A DNA stretch of 64,000 nt from Planctomycetota bacterium (GCA_020845475.1 JADLFN010000015.1:35431-99430), one strand, 5' to 3'. Positions 15,438 through 26,156 are shown, counted from the stretch's first letter. Notes: generated by a model not told the origin, from the letters alone. A program made the numbers and translations.

Positions 15438-18400
15438 TTAGCCGCCGGAACTGCCTCGGGGAATCTCGGCTCGTGGGCGCTCCGGATCGAGGTACCAGAA
15501 GGTGCGGACGCGGCGAATCAAATCACGGTAGGATTCGCGGCCATCGCCCAATCGCTCAAAGCGGGCGCGGTAGATCCAGTCCTCGGTTACATAACGCACG
15601 TTATAGAATGCCTTGGGGATAGGTGCGCCGCCGGCTTCCTTATAGGTGGGCATGGTCTTGTTGCTCTCGTCCTGCTTGAGGCCGGCGTGGGAAACGCGCC
15701 CGCGCAGACCCTTAATCATGACGTTCAGGTAGTTCCAGTCGCGGTTCACGTTCTTGAAGATGAACACGCCCCACATTTCCGAGATGTAGCGCGTCAGGAA
15801 GCGAGGTGCGTCCTTTCCGTCGGCGCGGGTGGCCGGGCCAATTTTGTCGGCCAAGCGCGTGAGCACTTCCCACTCAGGGTCTTCCGGGCCGGGGTTGGGA
15901 TTGCGATAGACCAGCGGGGGTGGAACCGTCCAGCGCCGATAAGTCTTGGCGGTGGGGCGAATGCCGTTTTCCGCCGGCGTGGGTTGTTCGTAGTCGCCCT
16001 CGGTCACGCCCGGTACGCCGGAAGGATCGGCACCCTTGACGATATCGTTGCGGGTGCGTTCCACGTAGCTCACCACCTCAACGTCCTTGACCTCGAAACC
16101 GGTCGTGTCTTCAACGCGGGTTGTCTGGCCGGGTTTGAGCTCCATGCCGGGTACGAGTACGCCCACGGGCACTTCTTCCGTGGACTTCTTCATCACGCCC
16201 TTGCCCGTGCCGTCAAATTCCTGGACTTCGCGGGTTTCGTAAATGATGGTGCGCACGGGGCCGACGGCCTTGCCGTCCTTGTACTTCATGCTCACTTTTT
16301 CTTTTACGAGCTGGTAGCGGTCTTCACCGTAGCGGCCCTTGAAGCCTTCGTCTTCCTTATCCTGGGCCTGCCAGGCGGGATCGAACTCGTACATGTAAAC
16401 GTATTCGTACTCATACTCTTTCAGGTACAGAATCTGATCCTGGTCGTCGCGAACAATTGCGCCCGTCTCGTCCGTGAGCGGAACGCGCTGGCCGCTTGAA
16501 GCCTCAAAGTAATCCGCCCAGGCGCCGTAGTGATCGAAAGCGGGCACCGGAATCGCGCCTTCTTCACTTTCGCCCAAGGGCGCGTAAACGTATTCCTCGC
16601 CGGGGTTCAAAGCCGCGCCGGCGGGCAGCGGCGCCACGCGCGCGGTGGTGAACTCGCCATCGGGGTCACGCAGGAAGTTCTCCGGCCCGATTTTCTTGGG
16701 GTCGTAGTGGCGGCCCGTGGTGTATTTCTGGCTGGTAAGAATGACTTCGCCTTTGGGGCCGCGACGGCCGGTATCAATGCCGCGGTCGATTTCTTCGGGG
16801 GTGCGGGCGGCCTCATCGCCCACGCCCTTGCCCATCTTGATCTTGGGCAGGCCCACCAGCGGATCGCCGGCTTCGAGCGGGCGGCCGACAATGCTGTCGG
16901 GGTTGGTGTAGCGCGCGAGAATGCCCGCGCCCAGGCGCTTCTTCCATACATCCCACTCGGCCTGCGTGACCTTTTCGCCGACCTGGTAGGTGACCAGATA
17001 TTTGCGAATGGCGCGGCCTTTGGAATCAATCATCTTCACCGGCTTGCCCAGAACGGCGCCGCCGAATTGCTCGGTGGAGGCGCTGACGGGTTGAGCCGCG
17101 TCGTAGCGCGGGTCAGCGGGGCCCACAATCACGCCGTTGAGCTTGTAAGTGTCGTTGGGATACTCGCGGACCTTGAGGCCGGTGTCATGGCCAAAGAGCA
17201 CATGCTCGCCATCGCGATACTGGCGATAATTGGGAATGGTGATGGGCTTGCCGTTGAGCGGGTGCGTGGGCGTGACGATGCCGTAGCCCGTGCTTTCGCC
17301 TTCGCCGGCCACGCGCGCGTTGAGATAGCCGGGGTCGTTGGGCTGCAGCGCCATGCCAAAGCGATTCACGCAGTCGCCGGGTGCGTAACGACGCTGCGTC
17401 AGCTTGCCCCACATTTCGTCGCTGGCGTCCTTGACGATGCGAACGCCCTCAGGTGCTGTTTCCTCGGCGCCAAACCAGCCGGCAAAGGTCTTGTCGGATT
17501 CATAGATGCCGGCATAGCGCATGTAGTCCACGTATTCCTTGCCCTTGATCATGCTGATGCTATGGGGCAGACAGCGCGGGCCGGAGTAATCAGCGGCCTT
17601 CAGCTCGTGCTTGAGGCCAACCTGGCGCTGGAAATCGGAAAGCGGGTGGAGCAGGTACAAGCGGCGCTGGTTGCCGCTGCCGTCTTCAACCCACTCATAA
17701 AGCTGTTCGCGCTCCGCAATCTGCTGCAGCACGAAGGGGTCGGAGATCGGGTTGAAATGGCGTTTCACCGCACCCATGGCCTGGTCAGCGGCAAGGTCGC
17801 CCTTGGCGTCGCGATCGGCCTCGCCCGTGGGCATGTGTTCGAGCGCCTGCTGTTTGAAACGCTCGCGCAGATTCTTGGCTGATTCATCCCAGGGGTCTTT
17901 GTCCACGTTGCGCGTGTAGGTGTAAACATCGATGTCGAGGTGGGTGTTCACCGGCACGCCCATGCGGCCGACCGTTTGCTTCGTTACGCCGATGGACTTG
18001 GGTTTGTCGTTGCTGCCCACGCGGTTGAGCGCATCGGCCGTCGTGGTTTCCTGCACGCGGGTGTTGTCGTTGATCACGCGGAACAGGATGTACCAGTACT
18101 CTTCGCGGCGACCGTCGGGATATTCAATGACGACGCGCTTGGGGTCGTAGAGGTCGAGCTTGAGCTGCCATTGCGGGTCGTTGAGATTGCGCTCGTTCTT
18201 CTCGGTGAACGAAAGAAAATCTTCGGCGCCGTAGGGGTCAGGCAACCCCTCCACTACGTCTTTGGAGGTGTTGCCCTGGCGCGGATTATCCGCACCCTGG
18301 TGCTCTTCACGGCCACCCTGGCCCTTGAGCTTCTCCATGTTCTCCGGCCCGACTTCCTTGTCTGACTTCTGGGCCAGCGAGAGGTTTACCAAGAGCGCCA

Positions 18401-18440
18401 AGGCAAACAGAATGGCGCAAGCACGAGCAATCAGCCGCAT
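15438..18440 (-). CDS. Large secreted protein of unknown function
   Basis: Starting at the ATG at 18438-18440, the 1,000-residue product begins with a clear Sec signal peptide (MRLIARACAILFALALLVNLSLAQ; cleavage after SLAQ), given here by position 1-24. The frame is open to 18500, but the extra residues precede the signal and have no ribosome site. The mature part is very rich in charged and aromatic residues (several YEYEYVY-like runs near 715-725) and has no motif I recognise. It reads as a structured beta-rich extracytoplasmic protein. It is transcribed towards the FHA-CAP gene but separated from it by 374 bp. Confidence 0.75.
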   Translation of the reverse strand: MRLIARACAILFALALLVNLSLAQKSDKEVGPENMEKLKGQGGREEHQGADNPRQGNTSKDVVEGLPDPYGAEDFLSFTEKNERNLNDPQWQLKLDLYDPKRVVIEYPDGRREEYWYILFRVINDNTRVQETTTADALNRVGSNDKPKSIGVTKQTVGRMGVPVNTHLDIDVYTYTRNVDKDPWDESAKNLRERFKQQALEHMPTGEADRDAKGDLAADQAMGAVKRHFNPISDPFVLQQIAEREQLYEWVEDGSGNQRRLYLLHPLSDFQRQVGLKHELKAADYSGPRCLPHSISMIKGKEYVDYMRYAGIYESDKTFAGWFGAEETAPEGVRIVKDASDEMWGKLTQRRYAPGDCVNRFGMALQPNDPGYLNARVAGEGESTGYGIVTPTHPLNGKPITIPNYRQYRDGEHVLFGHDTGLKVREYPNDTYKLNGVIVGPADPRYDAAQPVSASTEQFGGAVLGKPVKMIDSKGRAIRKYLVTYQVGEKVTQAEWDVWKKRLGAGILARYTNPDSIVGRPLEAGDPLVGLPKIKMGKGVGDEAARTPEEIDRGIDTGRRGPKGEVILTSQKYTTGRHYDPKKIGPENFLRDPDGEFTTARVAPLPAGAALNPGEEYVYAPLGESEEGAIPVPAFDHYGAWADYFEASSGQRVPLTDETGAIVRDDQDQILYLKEYEYEYVYMYEFDPAWQAQDKEDEGFKGRYGEDRYQLVKEKVSMKYKDGKAVGPVRTIIYETREVQEFDGTGKGVMKKSTEEVPVGVLVPGMELKPGQTTRVEDTTGFEVKDVEVVSYVERTRNDIVKGADPSGVPGVTEGDYEQPTPAENGIRPTAKTYRRWTVPPPLVYRNPNPGPEDPEWEVLTRLADKIGPATRADGKDAPRFLTRYISEMWGVFIFKNVNRDWNYLNVMIKGLRGRVSHAGLKQDESNKTMPTYKEAGGAPIPKAFYNVRYVTEDWIYRARFERLGDGRESYRDLIRRVRTFWYLDPERPRAEIPRGSSGG

Positions 18441-18627
18441 GCCAGACTCCATGAACGACAACGCAAGCACTTGCGCGCCTGAACGTGCCGTCATCTTCAA
18501 TTGGGGGTCTCAGGAGTGTAGCGGTGTCGAGTTTTGCGTCAAGCCGCGCTCCGTCATGGTTTGCCCCATGAACGTGACACGTGCGTGACGCTATTGACTT
18601 GCGAAGCCAAGGCGCGAAAGTGGGCCC

Positions 18628-19617
18628 ATGGCCAACTTCCGGATCATGGTCAAGGGCGAGTGGAAGGGTCCGTTCCCCGAAACTGCCCTGACCAAAAAGT
18701 ACAACGAGGGCGGCATCCCGTTGGGCACGCGCGTGCAGGATGTCGCCACCGGCGGGACCATGGCCATTGAAGAACTTGCCGCAGGCGCGACTCTGGTGCT
18801 GGATCAATCCGCCAAGGGCCCAGCCAAGCCCAAGCTTTCGCCCGCTGAGCGCAACGCGCCCACGCAGAAAATCTCCAAGCCCGCACCCCAAAAACCCGCC
18901 AGTGCGCCCGCAAAACCCGAGGCCGCAAAGCCCGCAATCGTGCTGCCCAAGAAGGATTCAGCACGTCTGCCTGCTGCCAAGCTGCCCAGGGGTTCAGCGA
19001 CGCGAAAGGCCTTGGCGCTGCCTGAGAAAAAGTCGCGCGGCTTAAATGGGCTGGCTGTGCTTGGCAGCCTTGTAACGCTGGGCGGCTTTGGCGCACCCTG
19101 GTTCTTGTTCGAGGGCGCGGGCGCCGAAGGCGGCGACTTGTTGTTCTTTGGCTGGAATCTCGCTCACTTCATGACAGTCGATACCGCCAAACTTGGCGCC
19201 GCACCCCCCGCTGAGCTGTTTTTTGCCGCCAATATGCTCTGGCTGCTGGGCCTCGTTCCCCTTGCTGCTTTGGTTGTATTGCTTGATGAGTTCATCAGCG
19301 CGGCTAAGGGCCGCAACCGCTGGTGGCTGCGACTCTTGGCGGCGCTGTGCGCACCAGGGGTGGTTGCGGGCGGTGCATTCTTGCTGTTTTCGGGGATGCA
19401 ATCGGGTGTGGGCGCGAGCGTGCTGCCGGCGGGCGCGACCTATGTGGAATTCCTTCAGGCGTCCTTTGAGCGGCTTCAGGGCCACATCCAGCCGGGCATT
19501 TACGCATTCGCGGCCGGGCCGGTGATTCTGTTGCTTAGCGTGCTGACGAGCCCCAAGCGCAAGGCGTCCGAAGCGACGCTGCCCTTGCCCAAAGCAGCCG
19601 TAGATGAAGCTGATTAG
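18628..19617 (+). CDS. GYF-like domain protein with four transmembrane helices
   Basis: 329 residues. Residues 1-55 (FRIMVKGEWKGPFP, then IPLGTRVQD) look like the GYF_2 domain that is common at the N-terminus of planctomycetal and myxobacterial membrane proteins. A Pro/Ala/Lys-rich linker (about 60-135) follows, then four hydrophobic helices at about 138-164, 195-222, 231-255 and 290-309. GYF domains bind proline-rich partners; a role in membrane-protein assembly is only a guess. The start is divergent from the secreted-protein gene, with a 187-bp gap that must hold both promoters. The large A2M gene begins 95 bp downstream. Confidence 0.72.
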   Translation: MANFRIMVKGEWKGPFPETALTKKYNEGGIPLGTRVQDVATGGTMAIEELAAGATLVLDQSAKGPAKPKLSPAERNAPTQKISKPAPQKPASAPAKPEAAKPAIVLPKKDSARLPAAKLPRGSATRKALALPEKKSRGLNGLAVLGSLVTLGGFGAPWFLFEGAGAEGGDLLFFGWNLAHFMTVDTAKLGAAPPAELFFAANMLWLLGLVPLAALVVLLDEFISAAKGRNRWWLRLLAALCAPGVVAGGAFLLFSGMQSGVGASVLPAGATYVEFLQASFERLQGHIQPGIYAFAAGPVILLLSVLTSPKRKASEATLPLPKAAVDEAD

Positions 19618-19712
19618 CCTGAATTTTAAGAAACCAGGAACTGCCCGCGCACGCGTTGCGTCCAACCTATCACTATGTGTTCTGTTTGATCCCGTTCACC
19701 GGAGAGTTACGA

Positions 19713-22700
19713 ATGTCCTTGTCCAAGATTTCCATGAAGGCCCGCTTGTTTTCAGCACTCGGCGCACTTCTGTTTGTCGCTGCCGGCGCGTTGGCTTTCA
19801 ACCTGAACTTCGCGGCAGCCGAAGACGCCAAAGACCAATTGGCTGAAGGCGACCGGCACTTCACCGAAAAGAGCTACCTCAAGGCCTATGAGGCCTACGA
19901 AAAGGTGCTCAAGGCCGAGCCCAAGCACAGCGAATCGTTCCGCATCAAGCTGAGCATGGGCAAGTGCCAGAGCCAGCTTGAGGGCTACGACAAGGCCGAA
20001 GAAATCTACAAGGGCCTGGCCGACGACGCGGGCCTGAATGACCTTGAAAAGGCGCGCGCCAACTACCACTTCGGCCTGTTCTATTCCACGCGCCCGCACT
20101 ACTACTACGAGAACAGCAAGAAGGAACGTTCGTGGGGCCGCTGGATCGCTGACTCGCAGTACCACGACGTTTCACGCAAAGATGCCGAGCAGGCCAAGGA
20201 CCGCCTGAAGGCGGCTTTTGACATTTTTGCGCCCAAGGCCGCCGAAGCCTTCAAGGGCATCGAGAAGGACGGCAACGCCTCCATCGATCTCGTGCGCGAG
20301 GCCTTCGACGCCGGCCTTGACGCTGCGGCAGCACTGCACACCTGGCAGTACCACCAGCAGCAGAAGCAGGAAAGCATCGATTACTTTGACCGCAACAACC
20401 AGAAGCAGACCTTCTACTTCTATCGCCACGAGTTCAAGGATCGCGACACGATTCTCGCCCAGTACGACACAGTCACCAAGCTCGGCCTTGAACTTGAGTC
20501 CGCCTGCAAGTCGCTTCAAACGCAGAAGCGCGAATTCCCGAAGGGTGTGCTCGAAGCCGCGTCAAAGGCCATAGCGGAAGGCCGCGGCATGGCCGCGCTG
20601 AGCACTTATCGCAAGGGCTGCTTCCTCGTGAGCCTGACACAGATTGACGACTGGTACATGGAGCGCCTGATCCACCACCCGGATCTCGCCGATCGCGCGC
20701 TGTTTGATGAAAAGTACTCCCCGGTGCCCGTGCTGCGCGGCGTGTTCAAGGATTACCACGACACCGCCTTTGCTGACGACGCCATGTTCTTCGTGGGCTA
20801 TTTCCATGAACAGATCGGCCAGTATGACCTCGCCGAGAAGGCGTACCGTGAACTGATTGACGATGTGACGTTCAAGGAAAGCACCGAGACTTCAACGGCG
20901 AAACACAACCTGCAGCAGATGCTCGCCAAGCGCGTGAGCGTGCGTCAGATTGCGCAGGATTCCGAAATCAAGACCGACAAAGAAGTGCGCAAGTGGAGCA
21001 ACTGGAGCGACTGGCAGTTCCGCAAGCATGTGGGCGTTGACCGCGTGCTGTTCAAGCCCGGCGAAAAGCTCGGGCTGTGGGTCGAAACGCGCAACTCGCC
21101 CAAGTTCAAGGTCACGGCCAAGACCTTTAACATGATCGGCCTGATGAACGACGCCGAATTCCTCAATGCCAAGACCTCGGGTCTTTCCAGCGTGGCCGAT
21201 GACGTGATCAAGGGCCTGCTCGACAAGTACACTAAAGAAGAAGTCTGGAACCGCGATTACGAAACCGGCGACGACGGCCGCCACCTCTACACGCAGATGA
21301 CCTTCGCCAACGCGGGCGCTTTGCCCGTGGGCAGCTACATGCTTGAGGTCGATGTGGGCGGCGTGCTCGACCGCCGCCTCGTTGTGGTCAGCGACACGCA
21401 GCTCGTGATCCAGACCTACAATCCCGATGAGAACCTGGCGCTCGTGTTGGACGCAACAACCGGTGCACCGCTGGCCAACGCCAAACTGACTTACAAGCGC
21501 TGGCGCGCCTACTGGAACAACGACAAGCTGGTGTGGAACATCGATGTTGCCCACTACGCCTGCGACGAAGATGGCCGCAAGCGCATTCCCACGGGCGGTA
21601 ACCGCGATTACGAAGGTTACCTGCTTTATGCCGAAGTCAACGGCCGCTACGCCTTCCACCAATACGGCTTTGAGTGGTGGCAGCAGCGCGGCTGGAGTGG
21701 CTACGACACCTACAGCACGCGCATGCTTTCGATGACCGATCGCCCGGTCTATCGCCCCGGCGACGACGTTCACATGAAGGTGATCCTGCGCAAGAAGGAT
21801 GGCGGTGAATGGAAGAACGTCTCCGGCGGCGCCGTCAAGGTGCAGATCTACAACCCAAAGGGCGAAGCGATCATCGACGACACCTTCCGCGCCACCAAGT
21901 TCGGCGCGCTGGAAGTTGACTTCACGCTCAAGAAGGATGCCGCGCTGGGCAGCTGGTACACGTATATCCGTGGCGCCGATGGCAACTGGATTGGCAACAG
22001 CCATTTCCAGGTCGAGGAGTACAAGAAGCCCGAGTTCGAAGTAACCGTCACGCCGCCGTCCAAGCCCGTGAAGCTGGGCCAGGCCGTGAGCGCCACGATT
22101 CACGGCGAGTACTACTTTGGCGGGCCGGTGGGTGGTGCGGAGATCAAGTACAAGGTGTACCGCAACTTCTACCGCCACTCGGTCTATTTCCCTCGTGATT
22201 ACGACTGGCTCTACAACTGGCAGTCGCCCAAGTATTACGGCACGCCAGACGCCAACTTCTACCGCAACAACAACGCGGAACTGATTGTTCAGGGCACGGG
22301 CAAGCTTGATGACAAGGGTGACCTAGTCATTGAATGGGGCACGCAGAAGGCCCTGCAGGACTGGGGCGAGTGGGATCACCAGTACAGCATCAGCGCCGAA
22401 GTAACCGATGCTTCGCGCCGTACGATTACCGGCTCGGGCAGCGTCAAGGCCCTGCGCCGCCAGTTCTTTGCCTTCGTCGATAACCGCCTGGGCTATTACC
22501 GCCCCAACGACAACACCGAAGTCGATGTCCGCTGCGTGACCGCCGAGGGCCAGCCCGTGCAGTGCAAGGGCAACCTCGAAATCTACCGCGTCACGTTCAC
22601 CAAGGGCGTTGACGAAAAGGGCAACACCAAGATCGACGAAACCAGAACGTTTGTGCGCAGCGTCGCCATGGAGACCAACGAATATGGCGAAGCTTACTTC

Positions 22701-25700
22701 CGTGAGAAGGTAACCGAATCCGGCACCTTTGAACTCGTGTTCAAGACCAAGGACGAATTCGGCGAAGAAATCTCCGGCTCCGAGCGCATCATCGTCAAGG
22801 CTGACAAATGGATGCCCGGCTCCTTCCGCTTCGACAGAGTCACGCTTGTTCCGCACAAGCGCGTGTTCAAGCAGGGCGAGGAATGCCGCGTGCTGGTGGG
22901 CAGCGACATGCCCGACAACTGGATGCTCGTCAGCATCATGGCCGAGCGCGAAGTCATTAAGCAGTTGTTCTTCTCGATGCCCGCGGGCCAGCAGGAACTG
23001 CTGATTCCAATCGGCGCCGAGCACCTGCCGAACTTCCACATCAATGTGCTCACCGTGCGCAATGGCGAGCTGTTCACCAACACGTGCCAGATTTTTGTGC
23101 CGCCCGTGGACCAGTTCCTCGATGTGAAAGTTGAAAGCGACAAGCCCGCCTATCAGCCGGGCGAGAAGGGCAAATTCACGATCACGGCCCGGGACAACAA
23201 AGGCAAGCCCGTGCAGGCCGAGTTCGCGCTGACTGTGTTTGACCGCGCGCTGACCTACATCATGCCCGACAGCACGCCCAACATCATCAAGCACTTCTAC
23301 GGCGACCTGCGCTACTACAACCTCGGCTATCGCAACAGCTACCAGACCGACGTGGGCGAGGGCCAGTGGGACACTCAGAAGTACGAGAACTTCCGCTGGT
23401 ACGGCGAGCCACTGGGCTACCGCGTGCGCGACTGGATGAACTGGGAAAAGAACGCCTTTGATTTCAACAGCGACGTAAGCCGCTCCGACAAATACCGCAA
23501 GGGCTTTGCCGGCAAAGAGAAGCTCAAGGTTTCCGGCGAGGGCCAGGCCGACGGGGAGGAGTCGCTGCGCAAGAAGTGGGACGACGGTCCCGCTGATTCC
23601 AAGAATTCGGGCGAGGGCGTCGGTGGCGGATCAGGCGGTCGCGCCGAACGTCGCGCCCGTGGCGGCGGTGGCGCACCCGCGAAGGATGCGGCCAAGCCCT
23701 CGGCTGCCGCTCCTGGAGAACCGGCCGCCGAAATGTCGGACGGCCTCGAAGAGGCTGAGAAGAAGATGGAAGATCGCAACGAGGAAGTCGCCCAGGGTGA
23801 AGGCGCAGCAACACCGCGCGTGCGCAGCAACTTCAAAGACAGCGTGTTCTACTCGCACAACGTCGTCACGAACGCCGACGGCAAAGCCGAAATCAACGTC
23901 GAGTTCCCCGACAACCTGACCGAGTGGCGCGTGGCTTGCCGCGGCATCACCGAGAAGGCCAAGGTGGGCGAGGCGTTCGGCGCGGTCAAAGTGAAGAAGC
24001 GCGTGATCATGCGCGACCAGGCCCCGCGCTTCTTTGTGGAAGGCGACGTGGTCACGCTGTCGGCCGTGATCATGAACCAGTATGAGAGTGAGCTTGAAAT
24101 GACGGCTCAACTCATGCTCAACCCGACTGACAGCGCGAGTGAAGCCGACGTCAAGGGTTACTGCGCTTACGAGATCTTCCCGGAAACGCCGGCCAAGGTC
24201 ACGTTCACGCTCGGCGCCATGCGCGAAAAGCGCGTGGACTGGCGCGTGCGCATGACCGGCGCGGGCAAGTTCCGCGTTCTCATGTATGCCCTGAGCAAAG
24301 TTGAAAGCGATGCCACGGACAAGAGCTACAACTGCAAGGTCCGCGGCGCCGAGATGTACCAGGCCACGAGCATGAACATCAAGGACGGTGAAGATTCCAA
24401 GAACTTCACCTTCACCCTGCCCGACAAGATGGACCCCGAGCAGACCAACCTGGACATCATGCTCAGCCCCAGCGTAGCCGCGCTGGCCATGGATGCGCTG
24501 CCTTACCTGCTCGATTATCCCTACGGCTGCATCGAGCAGACCATGAGCCGCTTCATCCCGGCGGTGCTGGTTCGCAAGACGCTGGCGGATGCCGGCATCT
24601 CGCTTGAGGAAGTCGGCAAGCGCCGTGCACAGATGGCCTACGACGGCGGCAGCCCGCAGGCGGCCTACTGGTACAAGAAGAGCCCGGTGTTCGATTCGGG
24701 CGTCATGAACAGCATCATCGCCGCAGGCATGGAACGCATCATTGCCTTCCAGCACGGCGACGGCGGCTGGGGCTGGTGGCGCGGCGGCGACTCTGATGCC
24801 TACATGTCAGCCTATGTGGTGTACGGCCTGGCCACCGCCAAGGCGGCGGGCGTGAAGTTCGATGAGAGCGTGCTCACGCGCGGCGCAAGCTTCATCAAGA
24901 GCGTTGCCCGTGGCGAGAAGAACCTGCACCGCGTGGCCTACATCGCGTACTGCAGCGCCTACGGCGGCATGCCGGACAAGGAGTTGCTCGACAAGGTCTA
25001 TGATCGCCGCGATGACCTGACCCACATGAGCCGCGCCATGCTGTGCATGGCCCAGTGGCTCGCCGGCGACAAGGAACGTGCGAAGATCCTGATTTCCAAC
25101 ATCGAGGACTACCGCAAGACCGACGCTGAGAATGGCACCTGCTGGTGGGAATGCGGCCGAGATTACTGGTGGTGGTGGAACGACAAGATTGAGACCAACG
25201 CCTTTGTCATGCAGGCGCTCACGATGGTCGATCCGACCAACAAGTGGCTTGAGCCGCACGTGAAGTGGCTGGCGCAAAACCGCAAGGGCTCGCGCTGGAA
25301 CAGCACGAAGGACACTGCCCAGGCCGTAGCCGCGCTCATGGCCTACGCCAAGGCCACGGGCGAACTCAGCCGCGAATACACGGTGAACATCTACCGCAAC
25401 GGCGAAAAGGTGAAGAGCTGGGAAGTCACGCCCCAGAACATCTTCGCCCTGCAGACGAACTTCCGCCTCAAGGGCTATGCACTGCCCGCGGGCAAGCAGG
25501 AGTTCAAGGTGGAACGCGTGGGCAAGGGCAAGCTGTACTTCTCGGCTTTCCTCAGCTACTTCAGCAAGGAAGACCACCTGAAGGCCAGCGGCAACGAACT
25601 CGCCATTGACCGCAAGTACTACAAGCTGACGGAGAAGGTGGAGGAAGTTGAAATCGACAAGAAGCTCTCCGACGGCACAATCCAGAAGGTCAAGGAAAAG

Positions 25701-26084
25701 CGCCTGAGCTACGATCGCACCCTGCTGGCCACGGGCGCGGAGTTGACCAGCGGCGACATCATCGAAGTCGAGCTTGGCGTCACCAGCAAGAACGACTACG
25801 AGTATCTCGCGTTCGAAGACTACAAGCCCGCCGGCTGCGAACCCGTGGCCCTGCGTTCAGGAGCAGGCCTCGGCGGCGGCTTGATTCAGAACGTCGAACT
25901 GAGAGATGACCGAGTGGCCTTCTTCGTAAGCTACTTCCCGCAGGGTTTCGCACGCCTGAAGTATCAGTTGCGCTGCGAAATCCCCGGAACGTTCAGCGCA
26001 CTGCCCACCCAAGGCGGAAGCATGTACGTGCCGGAAGTAAGAGCCAACAGCGAGGAATGGAAGGTGACGATCAAAGATAAGTAG
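19713..26084 (+). CDS. TPR and alpha-2-macroglobulin family protein with intact thioester motif
   Basis: The start ATG at 19713 has GGAGAG 6 nt upstream; the frame is open to 19656 but earlier residues precede the signal peptide. 2,123 residues: signal peptide (about 1-36), TPR-like helices (about 40-110 and around 350-400), macroglobulin MG domains (about 440-1180), a Gly/Ala/Lys-rich disordered stretch near 1260-1385 in the bait region, and a thioester domain with CIEQ at 1606-1609 followed by a terpenoid cyclase-like alpha-toroid (GDGGWGWW). In this family the bait is cleaved by proteases and the Cys-Gln thioester then traps them. It is probably a periplasmic or outer-surface protease inhibitor. 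The usual partner gene pbpC is absent. Confidence 0.9.
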   Translation: MSLSKISMKARLFSALGALLFVAAGALAFNLNFAAAEDAKDQLAEGDRHFTEKSYLKAYEAYEKVLKAEPKHSESFRIKLSMGKCQSQLEGYDKAEEIYKGLADDAGLNDLEKARANYHFGLFYSTRPHYYYENSKKERSWGRWIADSQYHDVSRKDAEQAKDRLKAAFDIFAPKAAEAFKGIEKDGNASIDLVREAFDAGLDAAAALHTWQYHQQQKQESIDYFDRNNQKQTFYFYRHEFKDRDTILAQYDTVTKLGLELESACKSLQTQKREFPKGVLEAASKAIAEGRGMAALSTYRKGCFLVSLTQIDDWYMERLIHHPDLADRALFDEKYSPVPVLRGVFKDYHDTAFADDAMFFVGYFHEQIGQYDLAEKAYRELIDDVTFKESTETSTAKHNLQQMLAKRVSVRQIAQDSEIKTDKEVRKWSNWSDWQFRKHVGVDRVLFKPGEKLGLWVETRNSPKFKVTAKTFNMIGLMNDAEFLNAKTSGLSSVADDVIKGLLDKYTKEEVWNRDYETGDDGRHLYTQMTFANAGALPVGSYMLEVDVGGVLDRRLVVVSDTQLVIQTYNPDENLALVLDATTGAPLANAKLTYKRWRAYWNNDKLVWNIDVAHYACDEDGRKRIPTGGNRDYEGYLLYAEVNGRYAFHQYGFEWWQQRGWSGYDTYSTRMLSMTDRPVYRPGDDVHMKVILRKKDGGEWKNVSGGAVKVQIYNPKGEAIIDDTFRATKFGALEVDFTLKKDAALGSWYTYIRGADGNWIGNSHFQVEEYKKPEFEVTVTPPSKPVKLGQAVSATIHGEYYFGGPVGGAEIKYKVYRNFYRHSVYFPRDYDWLYNWQSPKYYGTPDANFYRNNNAELIVQGTGKLDDKGDLVIEWGTQKALQDWGEWDHQYSISAEVTDASRRTITGSGSVKALRRQFFAFVDNRLGYYRPNDNTEVDVRCVTAEGQPVQCKGNLEIYRVTFTKGVDEKGNTKIDETRTFVRSVAMETNEYGEAYFREKVTESGTFELVFKTKDEFGEEISGSERIIVKADKWMPGSFRFDRVTLVPHKRVFKQGEECRVLVGSDMPDNWMLVSIMAEREVIKQLFFSMPAGQQELLIPIGAEHLPNFHINVLTVRNGELFTNTCQIFVPPVDQFLDVKVESDKPAYQPGEKGKFTITARDNKGKPVQAEFALTVFDRALTYIMPDSTPNIIKHFYGDLRYYNLGYRNSYQTDVGEGQWDTQKYENFRWYGEPLGYRVRDWMNWEKNAFDFNSDVSRSDKYRKGFAGKEKLKVSGEGQADGEESLRKKWDDGPADSKNSGEGVGGGSGGRAERRARGGGGAPAKDAAKPSAAAPGEPAAEMSDGLEEAEKKMEDRNEEVAQGEGAATPRVRSNFKDSVFYSHNVVTNADGKAEINVEFPDNLTEWRVACRGITEKAKVGEAFGAVKVKKRVIMRDQAPRFFVEGDVVTLSAVIMNQYESELEMTAQLMLNPTDSASEADVKGYCAYEIFPETPAKVTFTLGAMREKRVDWRVRMTGAGKFRVLMYALSKVESDATDKSYNCKVRGAEMYQATSMNIKDGEDSKNFTFTLPDKMDPEQTNLDIMLSPSVAALAMDALPYLLDYPYGCIEQTMSRFIPAVLVRKTLADAGISLEEVGKRRAQMAYDGGSPQAAYWYKKSPVFDSGVMNSIIAAGMERIIAFQHGDGGWGWWRGGDSDAYMSAYVVYGLATAKAAGVKFDESVLTRGASFIKSVARGEKNLHRVAYIAYCSAYGGMPDKELLDKVYDRRDDLTHMSRAMLCMAQWLAGDKERAKILISNIEDYRKTDAENGTCWWECGRDYWWWWNDKIETNAFVMQALTMVDPTNKWLEPHVKWLAQNRKGSRWNSTKDTAQAVAALMAYAKATGELSREYTVNIYRNGEKVKSWEVTPQNIFALQTNFRLKGYALPAGKQEFKVERVGKGKLYFSAFLSYFSKEDHLKASGNELAIDRKYYKLTEKVEEVEIDKKLSDGTIQKVKEKRLSYDRTLLATGAELTSGDIIEVELGVTSKNDYEYLAFEDYKPAGCEPVALRSGAGLGGGLIQNVELRDDRVAFFVSYFPQGFARLKYQLRCEIPGTFSALPTQGGSMYVPEVRANSEEWKVTIKDK

Positions 26085-26132
26085 CTGTAGCCTCCGGCTG
26101 CTGTATCACTGCGGCTGCCAGCCGCTGAGGTT

Positions 26133-26156
26133 AGGGGCGACCCATCGGTCGCCCCT
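26133..26156. repeat. 24-bp palindrome (GGGGCGAC family) after the A2M gene
   Basis: AGGGGCGACC, CATC loop, GGTCGCCCCT. It lies 49 bp beyond the A2M stop in the same 328-bp gap that precedes the next gene; probable terminator-like hairpin. Confidence 0.75.

Noticed and set aside
20892..22178. Minus-strand open frame inside the A2M gene
   Set aside because: Antisense of the A2M coding sequence; no ribosome site, no family.
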